Of a stretch of DNA of 64,000 bases, positions 21,232 through 31,893 are shown piece by piece (position 1 is the first letter of the stretch; each line of letters opens with the position of its first letter). The notes beneath the pieces are model-generated. The model made no database searches. It saw only the letters and a program-made list of their open reading frames with translations, and had not been told where the DNA came from. Position numbers and translations under genes: made by a program. This DNA is from Saccharomyces uvarum (lineage: Eukaryota; Ascomycota; Saccharomycetes; Saccharomycetales; Saccharomycetaceae), in assembly GCA_947243795.1 (NCBI GenBank), contig OX365939.1, positions 186,001 to 250,000 of the forward strand. The letters are read 5' to 3'.

Positions 21232-21237
21232 ACGCGT
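21232..21237 (+). promoter_or_regulatory. MCB element upstream of RAD5
   Basis: ACGCGT at 21232-21237 is a perfect MluI cell-cycle box (MBF site), 133 bp before the RAD5 ATG. A second, partial GGCGCGTC lies near 21196. RAD5 and other DNA-repair genes peak in G1/S, so the site fits. Confidence 0.7.
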
Positions 21238-21369
21238 CATAAACCCTTAACTTTTCCGCACATCATATCTTCTGCTAAGTGCATTGTTCATTAAAAAGTA
21301 TATCATCTACAAAGATACAGTATAGCAATAGCTTTCGGGGGTGCAGAAACACCTTGAATACTTCGCAAC

Positions 21370-24300
21370 ATGAGCCAGATTGAGCAGGAGGAAAGAAAGA
21401 GGTTTTTCAATGATGAGTTAGATACTTCGGAGGCGTCATTGAATTTTAAATCTGAGAATAAAGAGTCATTTCTATTTGCAAATAGCAATAATGATAAGGA
21501 ATCCTTATCAGTCAGTGAAACTCCAGAAGACGAAGGTGAACTCTCCTTTTCATCGGTTGTGAAAGAAGTTGGAGAAGATGACCAAGATCAGTTTATTGGA
21601 GAGCTTCAGAGGATTATCCCAGAGATGCCAATGAGTCTTGCGGTGGAACTGAATGAAAAGTTCAGTAGCCAATGTGAAGGGCTCTCTTTAGCATTGTCTC
21701 ACTACTTCGACCATTATAATGGAAAACTCGGTGGTGCTATGCCGTCTTCCCCAAGTCAGGTAAACACAAGCCCTGATACTTCTATTTCAGCCTTATCCCC
21801 CTCTCCATCTAATGTCAGAAAAAGAAAGAATTACGGTTTCAGAAACCAAACCCGATTAGAAGATAATGTTACTTGGAAAAGGTTTATAGGTGCTCTGCAA
21901 GTCACTGGTATGGCTACAAGACCCACCGTCAGACCCTTAAAATATGGTTCTCAGTTAAAGTTGAAAAGATCAAGTGAAGAGATTTCCGCCACTAAAGTTT
22001 ATGATTCACGTGGCAGGAAGAAAACTTCCATGGCAAGTCTAGTAAGAATATATGATATTCAGTATAACAGAGAAATCGGCCGAGTCCCCGAAGACATTGC
22101 TCAAATACTATACCCCCTTTTAAGTTCTTCAGAAATAAGTTTTGAAGCTACGTTAGTCTTTTGTGATAACAAACGTTTAAGTATAGGTGACAGCTTTATC
22201 TTACAATTGGATTGCTTTTTGACTTCCACAATTTTTGAGGAATCATCAAACGATGATCTATCATTCATGAAAAAAAGACGTACAGAGAGAGACAATAAAA
22301 GAGAAAAAGACAATACTGGATTTGGTAGATCATTGACCGAAACTGATGAAGAGTTGGAGAATCGTTCAAAGAGACTGGCTCTACTAAAGCTATTTGATAG
22401 ATTGAAACTAAAACCTATTTTGGATGAACAGAAGGCATTAGAAAAGCATAAAATAGAACTTAATAGTGACCCAGAAGTTATTGATATAGATGACGACGAG
22501 ATAAACCCAGATCAAGTTACTGAAGTCCATGAAGATCTTCGGAATACCCAACATGAAGAAGAAACAATGAACCTAAATCAACTAAAAACTTTCTATAAAG
22601 CTGCACAGTCTTCAGATTCTTTGAAAAATTTACCTGAAACAGAGCCTTCTCGTGATGTTTTCAAACTGGATTTAAGAAACTATCAAAAGCAAGGTCTTAC
22701 CTGGATGTTGAGAAGAGAACAAGAATTTGCCAAAGCCACATCTGATGAGGAGACTTTGGAATCAGATGCTAATATGATAAACCCTTTGTGGAAGCAATTT
22801 AAATGGCCGACGGATATGTCGTGGGCAGCTCAAAAGACCAGACAAGATCATGTTAATTTGGAAGATGATATCTTCTTCTATGCTAACTTGCATTCTGGTG
22901 AATTCTCGTTAGCAAAACCTATCCTGAAAACAATGATAAAGGGCGGTATACTATCTGATGAAATGGGGTTGGGTAAAACTGTTGCAGCATATTCATTGAT
23001 TTTATCTTGTCCGTACGATACCGATGCTGTTGGCAATGAACTTTTTGATGCTAAGAGTACAGAAGGTGCAGATGATGTTCCTAGTTCCTTTGCATCATCT
23101 TCACAAGATAACAAAAAGCCTTATGCTTCTAAAACAACTTTAATTGTAGTTCCAATGTCGTTATTGACTCAATGGGGTAACGAGTTCACAAAAGCTAACA
23201 ATTCGCCCGATATGTATCATGAAGTGTATTATGGTGGGAATGTTTCTAGTTTGAAAACATTGTTGACCAAGACCAAGAATCCGCCAACCGTAGTCCTTAC
23301 TACATATGGTATTGTTCAAAATGAATGGACTAAGCATTCTAAGGGAATGGTGACAGATGAGGACGTTACTATAACATCTGGGTTGTTTTCTGTTGACTTT
23401 TATCGTATAATTATTGATGAAGGCCATAATATAAGGAACAGAACGACTGCCACATCTAAAGCCATTATGGATTTACAAGGCAAATGTAAATGGGTTTTAA
23501 CAGGCACACCGATCATTAACAGACTTGATGATTTGTACAGTCTTGTGAAGTTTTTGAAATTAGACCCCTGGCGCCAAATTAACTATTGGAAGACTTTTGT
23601 ATCAACACCCTTTGAAAATAAAAACTATAAACAAGCATTTGATGTGGTGAATGCAATCTTAGAACCTGTGTTATTAAGAAGAACAAAACAGATGAAAGAC
23701 ATAGATGGTAACCTGTTAGTAGAGTTACCGCCAAAGGAAGTCGTTATTAAAAAATTACCATTCAGTAAATCTCAAGATGTTTTATACAAGTTTCTACTGG
23801 ATAAAGCTGAAACGTCTGTGAAATCGGGAATTGCACGAGGTGATTTGTTAAAGAAATACTCTACGATTCTTGTTCATATCTTGAGATTAAGACAGGTCTG
23901 TTGCCATCCAGGACTTATTGGAACCCAAGATGAGAACGATGAGGATTTGTCCAAGAACAATAAATTGGTTACGGAACAAACTGTGGAGCTCGACACTTTG
24001 GTTCGTGTAACTTCTGAAGGATTCGGTAGCTCTTTCACCAAGGAGGATTTAGAAGCAGTGATGGAAAAGTTGAGATTTAAGTATCCAGACAATGAATCAC
24101 TTCAATTGTTGGAATGTTCTATTTGCACGGCAGAACCTATTGACTTGGATAACGCTGTATTCACTGAATGTGGTCACAGTTTTTGCGAAAAATGTTTATT
24201 TGAATATATTGAGTTTCAGAATGGTAAGGGGCTTCCTTTAAAGTGCCCAAACTGTCGTGAACCAATAGATGGGGGTCGGTTACTCGCCTTGAGGCGACAA

Positions 24301-24885
24301 AATGTCAGTCCAGGAAACTTGGAATTTAAACCATATACCTCTGCATCTAAGTCAAGTAAGATCACTGCCTTACTTAAGGAGCTTCAATTGCTACAAGATA
24401 GTTCAGCAGGTGAACAAGTTGTTATATTTTCCCAATTCTCTACCTACTTGGACATCCTGGAGAGGGAACTTACCCACGCTTTCCCCAATAACGTTGCCAA
24501 GATCTACAAATTTGATGGCCGTCTCTCTTTAAAAGAAAGGACTGGTGTACTAGCTGATTTCGCCGTTAAGGACTATAGCAAACAGAAAATTCTGCTACTG
24601 TCACTGAAAGCCGGTGGTGTGGGTTTGAATTTGACTTGTGCATCTCATGCCTACATGATGGACCCATGGTGGTCACCCAGCATGGAAGACCAAGCCATCG
24701 ATCGACTCCATAGAATTGGGCAAACGAGCAGCGTCAAGGTCATGAGATTTATTGTTCAAAATAGCATTGAGGAGAAAATGCTACGCATCCAAGAAAAGAA
24801 GAGAACCATTGGTGAGGCCATGGATGCCGACGAGGACGAAAGAAGGAAAAGAAGGATTGAGGAAATCCAAATGCTGTTCGAGTGA
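21370..24885 (+). CDS. RAD5: DNA helicase / ubiquitin ligase Rad5
   Basis: Rad5 acts in error-free post-replication repair: it recruits Ubc13-Mms2 to polyubiquitinate PCNA and can reverse stalled forks. At 1171 residues it is close to the 1169 I recall for S. cerevisiae. A HIRAN domain lies at about 170-290 (WKRFIGALQVTGMATRPTVRPLKYGSQLKL). The SNF2 ATPase has Walker A GLGKT at 533-537 and a DEGH box near 683. It is split by a C3HC4 RING at about 915-960 (CSICTAEPIDLDNAVFTECGHSFC, CPNC). Motif VI, QAIDRLHRIGQT, is near 1108-1119. All catalytic motifs are intact. An MCB lies upstream. Confidence 0.98.
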   Translation: MSQIEQEERKRFFNDELDTSEASLNFKSENKESFLFANSNNDKESLSVSETPEDEGELSFSSVVKEVGEDDQDQFIGELQRIIPEMPMSLAVELNEKFSSQCEGLSLALSHYFDHYNGKLGGAMPSSPSQVNTSPDTSISALSPSPSNVRKRKNYGFRNQTRLEDNVTWKRFIGALQVTGMATRPTVRPLKYGSQLKLKRSSEEISATKVYDSRGRKKTSMASLVRIYDIQYNREIGRVPEDIAQILYPLLSSSEISFEATLVFCDNKRLSIGDSFILQLDCFLTSTIFEESSNDDLSFMKKRRTERDNKREKDNTGFGRSLTETDEELENRSKRLALLKLFDRLKLKPILDEQKALEKHKIELNSDPEVIDIDDDEINPDQVTEVHEDLRNTQHEEETMNLNQLKTFYKAAQSSDSLKNLPETEPSRDVFKLDLRNYQKQGLTWMLRREQEFAKATSDEETLESDANMINPLWKQFKWPTDMSWAAQKTRQDHVNLEDDIFFYANLHSGEFSLAKPILKTMIKGGILSDEMGLGKTVAAYSLILSCPYDTDAVGNELFDAKSTEGADDVPSSFASSSQDNKKPYASKTTLIVVPMSLLTQWGNEFTKANNSPDMYHEVYYGGNVSSLKTLLTKTKNPPTVVLTTYGIVQNEWTKHSKGMVTDEDVTITSGLFSVDFYRIIIDEGHNIRNRTTATSKAIMDLQGKCKWVLTGTPIINRLDDLYSLVKFLKLDPWRQINYWKTFVSTPFENKNYKQAFDVVNAILEPVLLRRTKQMKDIDGNLLVELPPKEVVIKKLPFSKSQDVLYKFLLDKAETSVKSGIARGDLLKKYSTILVHILRLRQVCCHPGLIGTQDENDEDLSKNNKLVTEQTVELDTLVRVTSEGFGSSFTKEDLEAVMEKLRFKYPDNESLQLLECSICTAEPIDLDNAVFTECGHSFCEKCLFEYIEFQNGKGLPLKCPNCREPIDGGRLLALRRQNVSPGNLEFKPYTSASKSSKITALLKELQLLQDSSAGEQVVIFSQFSTYLDILERELTHAFPNNVAKIYKFDGRLSLKERTGVLADFAVKDYSKQKILLLSLKAGGVGLNLTCASHAYMMDPWWSPSMEDQAIDRLHRIGQTSSVKVMRFIVQNSIEEKMLRIQEKKRTIGEAMDADEDERRKRRIEEIQMLFE

Positions 24886-25156
24886 ACATACTACATACTC
24901 ATATATAAGGACTTTACACACTACTTCCAACGTAATACAGATCGGTTATCTTATTTCACTGCTTGACGTTATGCTTATTAGTTTTCAGGTCTATTACCCG
25001 CAATTTGTCTTTTTTTTGGCAATTAGGAAAAAGAACATTTGGAAAAAGTAAAGAAAAAACAGCGCCAGAACTTATTATGATGAAATAGGAAGACGAAGAA
25101 AATAGTTATCAGTCCGAGGTTAAGCACGCCGTGAATTTGGGGATTAAGGATTTATT

Positions 25157-26671
25157 ATGACAGAAAGCGTGGGTGACAGGACTTTCAGAGACCTTTTGGT
25201 GAACGTGCAATCCATTTTGATTGCTGCATCCGTAAAATGTCGCGTAGTAGATGAGAGTTTCCCAGCCAAGTTCTTTGAGAAAAATCCGGATAAAATATAT
25301 GAATCGTATTGTAAGTTCATTAGGAACAGAAGCAACTCAGAAGGTTCCATACGGAATGAGGATAAACTGGCTTTAACCACCATCAATAAGAGGTTTGAAG
25401 ATGGAGAGTATGAGCCTGTGCAAGGTGGATTTTACAAGCTGTATCACGATATCAAATTGGTCTGTACAATGCTTATCCACTTTTACCCACAGGGCACAAG
25501 GAACTACCAGTTAGTTGACAAGTTCTACAAATTCTCCTCTGAACTCTTATTACGAGAATGCTTTAGAATAGGAATTGCCTTAACACAAACAAATAAATCG
25601 AAGTCAAGAAGTGGGAAGATTTCCAGTGGGAACGAGGCGGATGATAACGATGATGATGATGATGCTACAGAACTAGACAAGACTATCTCCAATGATTTTA
25701 TCAAGATCTCTATGAACTATTCACTACCAATTTCTCAAACATTTCATATAAAGACCAAAGATATGGATCTTTTCTCGTCAATCATTTCTAAATCAAATCT
25801 TGATAAAAGACCCCATGAATTGCCCAACACAAATTTCAAAATAAACAATGTTATACCTCAAACTGACATAGAAAATGAAGCCCCTAGATTAGGATTTGTG
25901 GGCGCCAATACTAGTAATATTCCAGATCCGACTCTACCACCAACTGAGATGATGACTAGGTTTTTGCATCCTAACTGGTATGCTTTACCTACGACTGTTT
26001 GGCTGAAGTATGGAAACTACAATTCTTGGGCCCCTTCCTTTAATGAAAATGGTACAGTCGTGGACTCAACAACAAGAGGACTTATTTGGCTTGAAAGAAT
26101 TGGTTACATGGATTTGTATGAAACAAGCGAAAAAAAGACAACACAAGAGGAACAACTGGACGCGAATGAAGATGACAAAAATATTGAACAGAAACATGAC
26201 AATGAGGTTGTTGATGGCAAGATTGATGGTGCCAAAAGTGTTGATGACAATGATGATGATGATGATGATGTAAGTACCATCTCTAAGAATACTGATATCA
26301 CTGAAGGTAACGAACAGACTATAATTAAACTTCAAAATTTGTATAACTGGACACCATCCAGCTATATTGGGGATGATGAAATTGAAAGCTTTCAGAATGG
26401 TACGCCAGATAAGTTAGTTTCAGAGTCCCTTTCAAAGCTAAAGAAATTAAGAAAAGAACGGATTTTAAATAGAGTTTCTAAGCCCACCACAGAGGAGAGA
26501 GAAATATATTTTAAAGTGAAGAGAATACTAAAGGAAGTTATCTTGGCTAAGAAAGTTTCCAAGTTGCCAATAAACAGTGTAAGGGCATTCCCAGTCTTAC
26601 AAACAAACTACAATGGGAGTATACCCGTAGTAAGGGCCCAACCAGGTCGTAAAAGGAAACACAAGAAATGA
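25157..26671 (+). CDS. RSC58: RSC chromatin-remodelling subunit Rsc58
   Basis: Rsc58 is an essential subunit of the RSC remodeller in yeast. The product is 504 residues (502 in S. cerevisiae as I recall). Residues 1-140 form a helical, bromodomain-like region (RTFRDLLVNVQSILIAASVKCRVVDESFPAKFFEKNPDKIYESYCKFI). Two acidic runs, near residues 160-175 and 365-375, are aspartate repeats coded by GAT repeats and are likely to vary in length between strains. The C-terminus is basic (VVRAQPGRKRKHKK). It follows RAD5 in the same direction after 271 bp. Identification rests on sequence memory plus synteny. Confidence 0.95.
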   Translation: MTESVGDRTFRDLLVNVQSILIAASVKCRVVDESFPAKFFEKNPDKIYESYCKFIRNRSNSEGSIRNEDKLALTTINKRFEDGEYEPVQGGFYKLYHDIKLVCTMLIHFYPQGTRNYQLVDKFYKFSSELLLRECFRIGIALTQTNKSKSRSGKISSGNEADDNDDDDDATELDKTISNDFIKISMNYSLPISQTFHIKTKDMDLFSSIISKSNLDKRPHELPNTNFKINNVIPQTDIENEAPRLGFVGANTSNIPDPTLPPTEMMTRFLHPNWYALPTTVWLKYGNYNSWAPSFNENGTVVDSTTRGLIWLERIGYMDLYETSEKKTTQEEQLDANEDDKNIEQKHDNEVVDGKIDGAKSVDDNDDDDDDVSTISKNTDITEGNEQTIIKLQNLYNWTPSSYIGDDEIESFQNGTPDKLVSESLSKLKKLRKERILNRVSKPTTEEREIYFKVKRILKEVILAKKVSKLPINSVRAFPVLQTNYNGSIPVVRAQPGRKRKHKK

Positions 26672-26912
26672 ATGCGCAGGGAATTTGGAGGATTTTTTGG
26701 ATAGAATTAATTAAACACTTTTCTTTGTTCTTTGTGACAAGTTCATTGATTTAAAAGTGCTATATTTCTATAATTTCGAAGTCAGATAAATATGCATTTG
26801 TCTGAAGGCTATACATATATAAGTATATATTCGGGTTGTATTATGCAAAATGAAAAAAAGAGATATAACAGAAATGAAAAGACAACAGTGTAAGAGAAAT
26901 AAATAAACTCTA

Positions 26913-28334
26913 TTAAAAGTGGATATCGGCACCTAAACAAAATGAAATAACCAGATAACAGTTCAAACTACCTATTAAAGCCCATACGAATATGGAAGTA
27001 TAGGTTAATAAGCGACTGTTTGTAAAATCGACGATTTTCCTGTGCTTGGAATTCAATGGAGTAGTTTCATCTGTAATTGTGGTAACATCGTTGGGAGCCC
27101 TCACTACTCCATTTTCATCATGAACGACCATTAATTTCCTATTTGCAGTAAAGTAAATCAATGGCGCTGAAACGATTGGTAAAATCAACGATAATACCAC
27201 TTGGGAAAGATTCAAAATATCTGAGATTCCTTTCTCACCCATGGTTAAAGTAACAAATACACATGGTACAATGGCAATCAATCTTGTGCACAACCTTGTG
27301 GCCCAAGGTGGTAAAGACCATTGCAGAAACCCTTCTGAAACGATTTGCCCGGCAAGTGTACAAATGATACCTGCAGATTGGCCTGAGCATAACATGGCTA
27401 ACGCAAAGATCAAACCTGCTGCAGGTGATATGTAATGGACCAGCAATTTGTAAATAGATAATAAATCAGCATCCTCTGCCTCAGGTTGACCAGATAAAGT
27501 GGCACCTGCGACGATCAAAATAGCGGAATTAACAAAAGTAGCGATTAAAAACAAAGAGATGATTAACTCAGCGTAGGCGTAGTTTAACGAGTATTTTATA
27601 GCACTTAAGCTTGGACGAGCATTAACCTTCCCGTATTTCTTCAAATCATAATCATGCAATCTTGGCTTAACAATGGACGAGCCCAAGTACAAAGAATGAG
27701 GCATGACGGTGGCACCTAAGATACCTAAAGAGATATAAAGAGCTTGTTGCTCTTTGAAGATTATAGTCGAAGGCAAAAACCCCTTAAACAGTTCAGCTTT
27801 ATCGGGAATAGAAATCTTGAACAATTCTAGGACAAAACAAATACAAGTACCGATGACCAGGATACCAACACCAAATTCAAATACTCTGACTTTTTTCAAA
27901 GATTGGCCGTTTGGTGTGTAGAACATTAAGATTACTAGGACATCCAACACCGTTAATAAGACACCCCAAGTCAGTGGTATCTTGAAAAGAATTTGCAAGG
28001 CAATAGCAGTACCCACAACCTCAGCCAAATCGGTGGCAATGATGGCCACTTCAGCAAAAAAGTAAAGAGTATAATTCAGCTTCTTAGGTAGGTTATGACG
28101 ACAGTTTTCAGCCAAATCATAACCCGTCACAGTACCCAGCTTGACACAAAGACATTGTAAAAGCACAGCAAAAATATTCGATATGAAAATGGAAAACAAT
28201 AAGGTATATTTGTACTGGGCACCACCAGAAACACTAGTGGCATAATTCCCTGGGTCCATGTAGGCCACGCTGACCAGGATCCCTGGCCCAATGAACCTAA
28301 CGAACTTCTGAAGGATTTCCATACAGGATCGCAT
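26913..28334 (-). CDS. SMF3: Vacuolar divalent metal transporter Smf3 (NRAMP)
   Basis: Smf3 exports iron from the vacuole to the cytosol when iron is short. The 473-residue protein has the same length as in S. cerevisiae and is nearly identical to it. The NRAMP signature is intact: DPGN near residue 26 in helix 1 (SVAYMDPGNYATS) and the metal-binding MPH in helix 6 (ILGATVMPHSLYLGSS) near 211. About eleven hydrophobic helices can be counted. Unlike Smf1 and Smf2 it has a very short N-terminus. It converges with RSC58. A CGCACCC Aft-type element is in the upstream gap, fitting control by Aft2. Confidence 0.97.
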   Translation of the reverse strand: MRSCMEILQKFVRFIGPGILVSVAYMDPGNYATSVSGGAQYKYTLLFSIFISNIFAVLLQCLCVKLGTVTGYDLAENCRHNLPKKLNYTLYFFAEVAIIATDLAEVVGTAIALQILFKIPLTWGVLLTVLDVLVILMFYTPNGQSLKKVRVFEFGVGILVIGTCICFVLELFKISIPDKAELFKGFLPSTIIFKEQQALYISLGILGATVMPHSLYLGSSIVKPRLHDYDLKKYGKVNARPSLSAIKYSLNYAYAELIISLFLIATFVNSAILIVAGATLSGQPEAEDADLLSIYKLLVHYISPAAGLIFALAMLCSGQSAGIICTLAGQIVSEGFLQWSLPPWATRLCTRLIAIVPCVFVTLTMGEKGISDILNLSQVVLSLILPIVSAPLIYFTANRKLMVVHDENGVVRAPNDVTTITDETTPLNSKHRKIVDFTNSRLLTYTSIFVWALIGSLNCYLVISFCLGADIHF

Positions 28335-28757
28335 GTTTTTCTGTTGTTGATGTTGGTTGATCTAGAATCGATGATATATAGAGAGAATATAAAGGGACGG
28401 TGAATTGGGTATAGCTAAAAAATGTGAAAAAATATCTAGAAAAGCCCCGTATTTCTATATGAACAAACTTTCTTATCTTCTTGGTACTTTCAGGCAATGT
28501 TTAACAACGCAACCTCCGAAGTAGACCATGCGTGAGACGAATGGTTTATACAGAGTATAAATACTTTGGATCGCCTGGCAACAGGATATCGTAGCAATGC
28601 AACTAGCGATTTTTCAGATTGACCAAAACGGAAATTTCAAGGTGCGGAAACTAAAAGAGAGGCAGGGCGGGCAACAGGGTGCGGTTGCCATGAGTTACAA
28701 ACAATGGTCTATTGTGATCCTCTACTGTGTGTTATATGATAACAGTACACCCGATCG
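28335..28757. other. Intergenic, SMF3 promoter and MLH2 3' flank
   Basis: Spacer of 423 bp between tandem minus-strand genes, with a TATA-like ATATAG stretch near 28373-28382 and the Aft-type element. Nothing else recognised. Confidence 0.6.
28677..28683 (-). promoter_or_regulatory. Aft-type iron-responsive element upstream of SMF3
   Basis: On the minus strand the sequence reads CGCACCC, matching the YRCACCC consensus with G before CACCC, the form preferred by Aft2. It lies about 345 bp before the SMF3 ATG. SMF3 is a known Aft2-dependent gene in S. cerevisiae. A 7-mer can occur by chance. Confidence 0.5.
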
Positions 28758-30848
28758 TCAAGTACTTTCTGACGTGAAGAGGCACCAGCCATTTGCTGTG
28801 ACTTCGGTGCGTCCCCGTTTCTTCACACGCGTTCGCAAACCTTGCAAGAGGCTGGAAGAAGGATTCGTGGGTTCATCTCTGGATCGTAACCATAGAGCAT
28901 CTTTGGCAAAGCTACCGGTGGTGTGCGCTGGAAGTTTGCTGTGTTTCCAATCAAAGACAAAGTTGTTGGTATACTCAGAAAATTGTATGAGTCTCGGTAT
29001 TTTATTGTGTAAGCATGACACCTTCTTTGCGTATTTATCAATATTCTTTTGTTTCAAGTCGTCTGAATTAGTTTTCGTGTTCACTACGTCAATATTTTTG
29101 CTGTGGGTTTTATGGGGTTTGAATAGTTCTTCCTTTGTTGTATTTGACAGTTGCATTTTCTCACGTATTTTTCTTACTTCGGCATCATCGCAATTGTCAC
29201 TTTTAGCCTTATGCGAGTCTTCACTTAGTTTCCTATTAACACTTCTTATCTTCGTAATCATGAAAGGATTGGAGATAGAAGCGTCCTTGGAGAGCTCTAG
29301 ATCTTCATTTTCTGGGATAGTTTCTATATAATTATAAGTTAAAGAAGAGGGCAATGTTGAGGAGCCAGCTCCCGCCACTTCATTGTTTTCACTTAAATCC
29401 TCTTGCAGATTATGACGCCAATTAGTATCATCTTCAGAAGCCAAAGACCTGGAGCTTGGGATTTTACAGTCTGAAAGGCTCTCCTGAGTTTGTTGGCCAA
29501 GAAGCTCATCTTTTTCAACTTTTGTAGGCGAAGGTGTAGCATCAACGATAGTTGTGTTTTCCAAGTTGGATTCATCGTTATAAGTCGGTATTATCGGACC
29601 TACGTTCTTCTGGCTGTTGCCACTTCTCTTTTCATTTGTACCGTTGTCACAACTTTTTATTGTTTCATTTTCCACGTCAGGTGCAAGAATCTCCAATGTA
29701 GGAGTTATTCTTTTATTAGCCAAGAACTGTACGTTTTCATCATCTGCTGTGCTTATACATGGGTCAAGCTTCTCCTCTAATAGCAGTTTTACTTTCAGTT
29801 CTAATTTTTTAAGAACCGCTTCAAAGCCTTTGATCATCACATCATTTTTCTCTGGTTCAATGTTAACATCAATTAGTTTCGTATCACAGTTTAAATTAAT
29901 AAACCAAACCATAGGTTCTAGTAAATTTGTGTTTTTGTAAATTGACGACAGCAGCTTAGAAACAGCTTTCCCCGTCTCCAAGTTTAAAGACAAAGCCCTT
30001 CCGTTGACAGATATGAATCTTAGCCGCTTCTTTATGTTAATAACATCTGATTCCGGTACCATTTTTGGTAAAACCAGATCTAAACTCATTTTTTCATCAA
30101 TGACTGATTTTTCCTCTACTATGAAATTTACTGGTACAGGCTTCTTCAATCTTGCTAGTAAGGACAGGCTTCTTGCTCTTGAAATTTTGGAGTCTAAAGT
30201 TTCTTGCGTTTGTTTACGCTCTACAGAACCATTTTTTCGTAACGATACGAGTGAGAAAAAAAATCGAATGTCTCTATGAATTAAGGAGTAATGGTTTATC
30301 AAATAGGTCAACTCATCGAGTGTTTTTCTTGGTTTCGAGGATATTTCAAGATATCTTGCTCGCAATCCCCCTAAAAGTTTTCTTAGTATTACTGTGGTTC
30401 CAACGGGACAAGATATTTTATATCGCTTTCCATTCGTGATAGCACCTCCGCCATCAATTAACCATTTTTCACCAGTAACATCGCCTACAGTTTTCGTCTC
30501 CACCTGCATTGAGCCTTGCTGGCTACACAAATTGGATAAAAGAAATAAAGCTTCACCTCTAAATCCTAAGGTTGTTAGAATTGAAATATCCCCGAGAGTA
30601 GTTATCTTTGACGTGGTATGATGCGAGCACATGGAAGGTCTATCATTCATATCTACACCAGATCCATCGTCCTTGACTGATATATAGTTGCACCCCCCTG
30701 TGGCAGAGTCTATATCAACGTAGATATTTTTAGCACCCGAATCGATGCTATTATCTATCAATTCTCTTACAGCTGCCACTGGACCGTAAATAAAGGAACT
30801 AGATACAATCTTCCATTGAGAATCCAAGGCTAGTTGCCGTATAGTCAT
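28758..30848 (-). CDS. MLH2: MutL homologue Mlh2
   Basis: Mlh2 pairs with Mlh1 and acts as an accessory mismatch-repair factor and in limiting meiotic gene-conversion tract length. The protein is 696 residues (695 recalled for S. cerevisiae). GHKL ATPase motifs are clear: [11 protein letters not shown] at about 29-39 with the catalytic glutamate and Mg-binding asparagine, DDGSG near 61, and TLGFRGEAL near 90. The middle, about 370-620, is poorly conserved and polar. The C-terminus lacks the metal-binding endonuclease motif found in the Pms1 and Mlh3 classes, which fits the Mlh2/PMS1-human group. No breaks. Confidence 0.97.
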   Translation of the reverse strand: MTIRQLALDSQWKIVSSSFIYGPVAAVRELIDNSIDSGAKNIYVDIDSATGGCNYISVKDDGSGVDMNDRPSMCSHHTTSKITTLGDISILTTLGFRGEALFLLSNLCSQQGSMQVETKTVGDVTGEKWLIDGGGAITNGKRYKISCPVGTTVILRKLLGGLRARYLEISSKPRKTLDELTYLINHYSLIHRDIRFFFSLVSLRKNGSVERKQTQETLDSKISRARSLSLLARLKKPVPVNFIVEEKSVIDEKMSLDLVLPKMVPESDVINIKKRLRFISVNGRALSLNLETGKAVSKLLSSIYKNTNLLEPMVWFINLNCDTKLIDVNIEPEKNDVMIKGFEAVLKKLELKVKLLLEEKLDPCISTADDENVQFLANKRITPTLEILAPDVENETIKSCDNGTNEKRSGNSQKNVGPIIPTYNDESNLENTTIVDATPSPTKVEKDELLGQQTQESLSDCKIPSSRSLASEDDTNWRHNLQEDLSENNEVAGAGSSTLPSSLTYNYIETIPENEDLELSKDASISNPFMITKIRSVNRKLSEDSHKAKSDNCDDAEVRKIREKMQLSNTTKEELFKPHKTHSKNIDVVNTKTNSDDLKQKNIDKYAKKVSCLHNKIPRLIQFSEYTNNFVFDWKHSKLPAHTTGSFAKDALWLRSRDEPTNPSSSLLQGLRTRVKKRGRTEVTANGWCLFTSEST

Positions 30849-31299
30849 TCTAACTATAGAATAGTATCCACTCTTTTGACTGAGTTGATATAATAGGAAG
30901 TGTATGTGTACATATATGTATATAGCAAATGTTTATTTTTTTTGTATAGGCGGTAAAAAAAGGGCCGAATAGATGCAGAATGTGGGTATTATATTAATAT
31001 GATAAGTGGTATGTATACCAAAGCATTCTCAAGAGAACAGGGCTTTGACCAAGGCAACGTGTTAGATACAGCCCAAGGCACAAACATGGAAATTCAAGCA
31101 AACTGATAGATGCAACGTAAATATAGTGAGAAGACGGTGACTTTAAACACACCAAATGTTTTAACTGACGTGTCAGGGGAACATCTTCTTTGCTACCGGT
31201 CAATGCTACGTTTATGTAAATGTAAAGGAGTTCCAGTAACTAAAGTAGACTTTTTTGGAAGTTGTGAATGATAATGAAAATAGCAGGTAAAAACAAAAA
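30849..31299. other. Intergenic, MLH2 promoter and tRNA-Ala 3' flank
   Basis: Spacer of 451 bp. Five T residues on the minus strand at 31295-31299 directly after the tRNA form its RNA polymerase III terminator. No LTR or gene recognised. Confidence 0.6.
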
Positions 31300-31372
31300 T
31301 GGACGCAACCGGAATCGAACCGATGACCTCTTCCTTGCAAGGGAAGCGCGCTACCAACTGCGCCATGTGCCC
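31300..31372 (-). tRNA. tA(UGC)L: tRNA-Ala, anticodon UGC
   Basis: The 73-nt minus-strand sequence folds as a cloverleaf with anticodon TGC in the loop CTTGCAA. The G3:T70 wobble pair that marks alanine tRNAs is present. Box A (TGGCGCAGTTGG) and box B (GGTTCGATTCC) match the polymerase III promoter consensus. There is no intron, and a T5 terminator follows. Pair 5:68 of the acceptor stem reads A-C, a mismatch that I believe is also in the S. cerevisiae gene. S. cerevisiae has the same tRNA between MLH2 and YLR036C. Confidence 0.97.
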
Positions 31373-31893
31373 TATTAATCGTAGGAAAGAGGTAACGACG
31401 ATATTGCTATTTAGTTACTTAAACTAATGGAAGCTTCTTCTGAGAGGTAAGCATCCTATTGTTGCACTTAACAGTGTTTCATTTACTAGGCACTCTCATA
31501 TATTCACCAAACTGGCTTTATTATGTCTCTTCGTTTGCAATTTTCGGAGATAACCATTCCTAATGGCAGTGCTTCATTTTAGCAGAGCTCGCCAAACGTA
31601 CTTATTGTTTAATGAGATTAGATTCACATACGGCAAGTGCAATCTCCACTACTTTTCTTGAAGAGGTTACTTACTTGGATGTGGTGTAAGTGAGCTAAGG
31701 TGTAGAAGAGTTATGTGTCAATATACACATGATTACACATGATCCATTGGCGGGTGACGAGGAGAATTCAAACTAATACATTAGGTTGGATAGTGATCTC
31801 GCTTACCACCTAAACTGTTTTCGTGTTTTTGACAAACATGATTCATTTACTCCTGTACAGAATTATTATTCCTTATAAAAACTTTTAAAGAAA
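31373..31893. other. Spacer upstream of tRNA-Ala
   Basis: This 521-bp stretch is where Ty elements usually insert near a tRNA. In the S. cerevisiae reference a Ty1 sits close to this tRNA, as I recall. I see no LTR ends or Ty coding sequence here. No gene supported. Confidence 0.6.
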
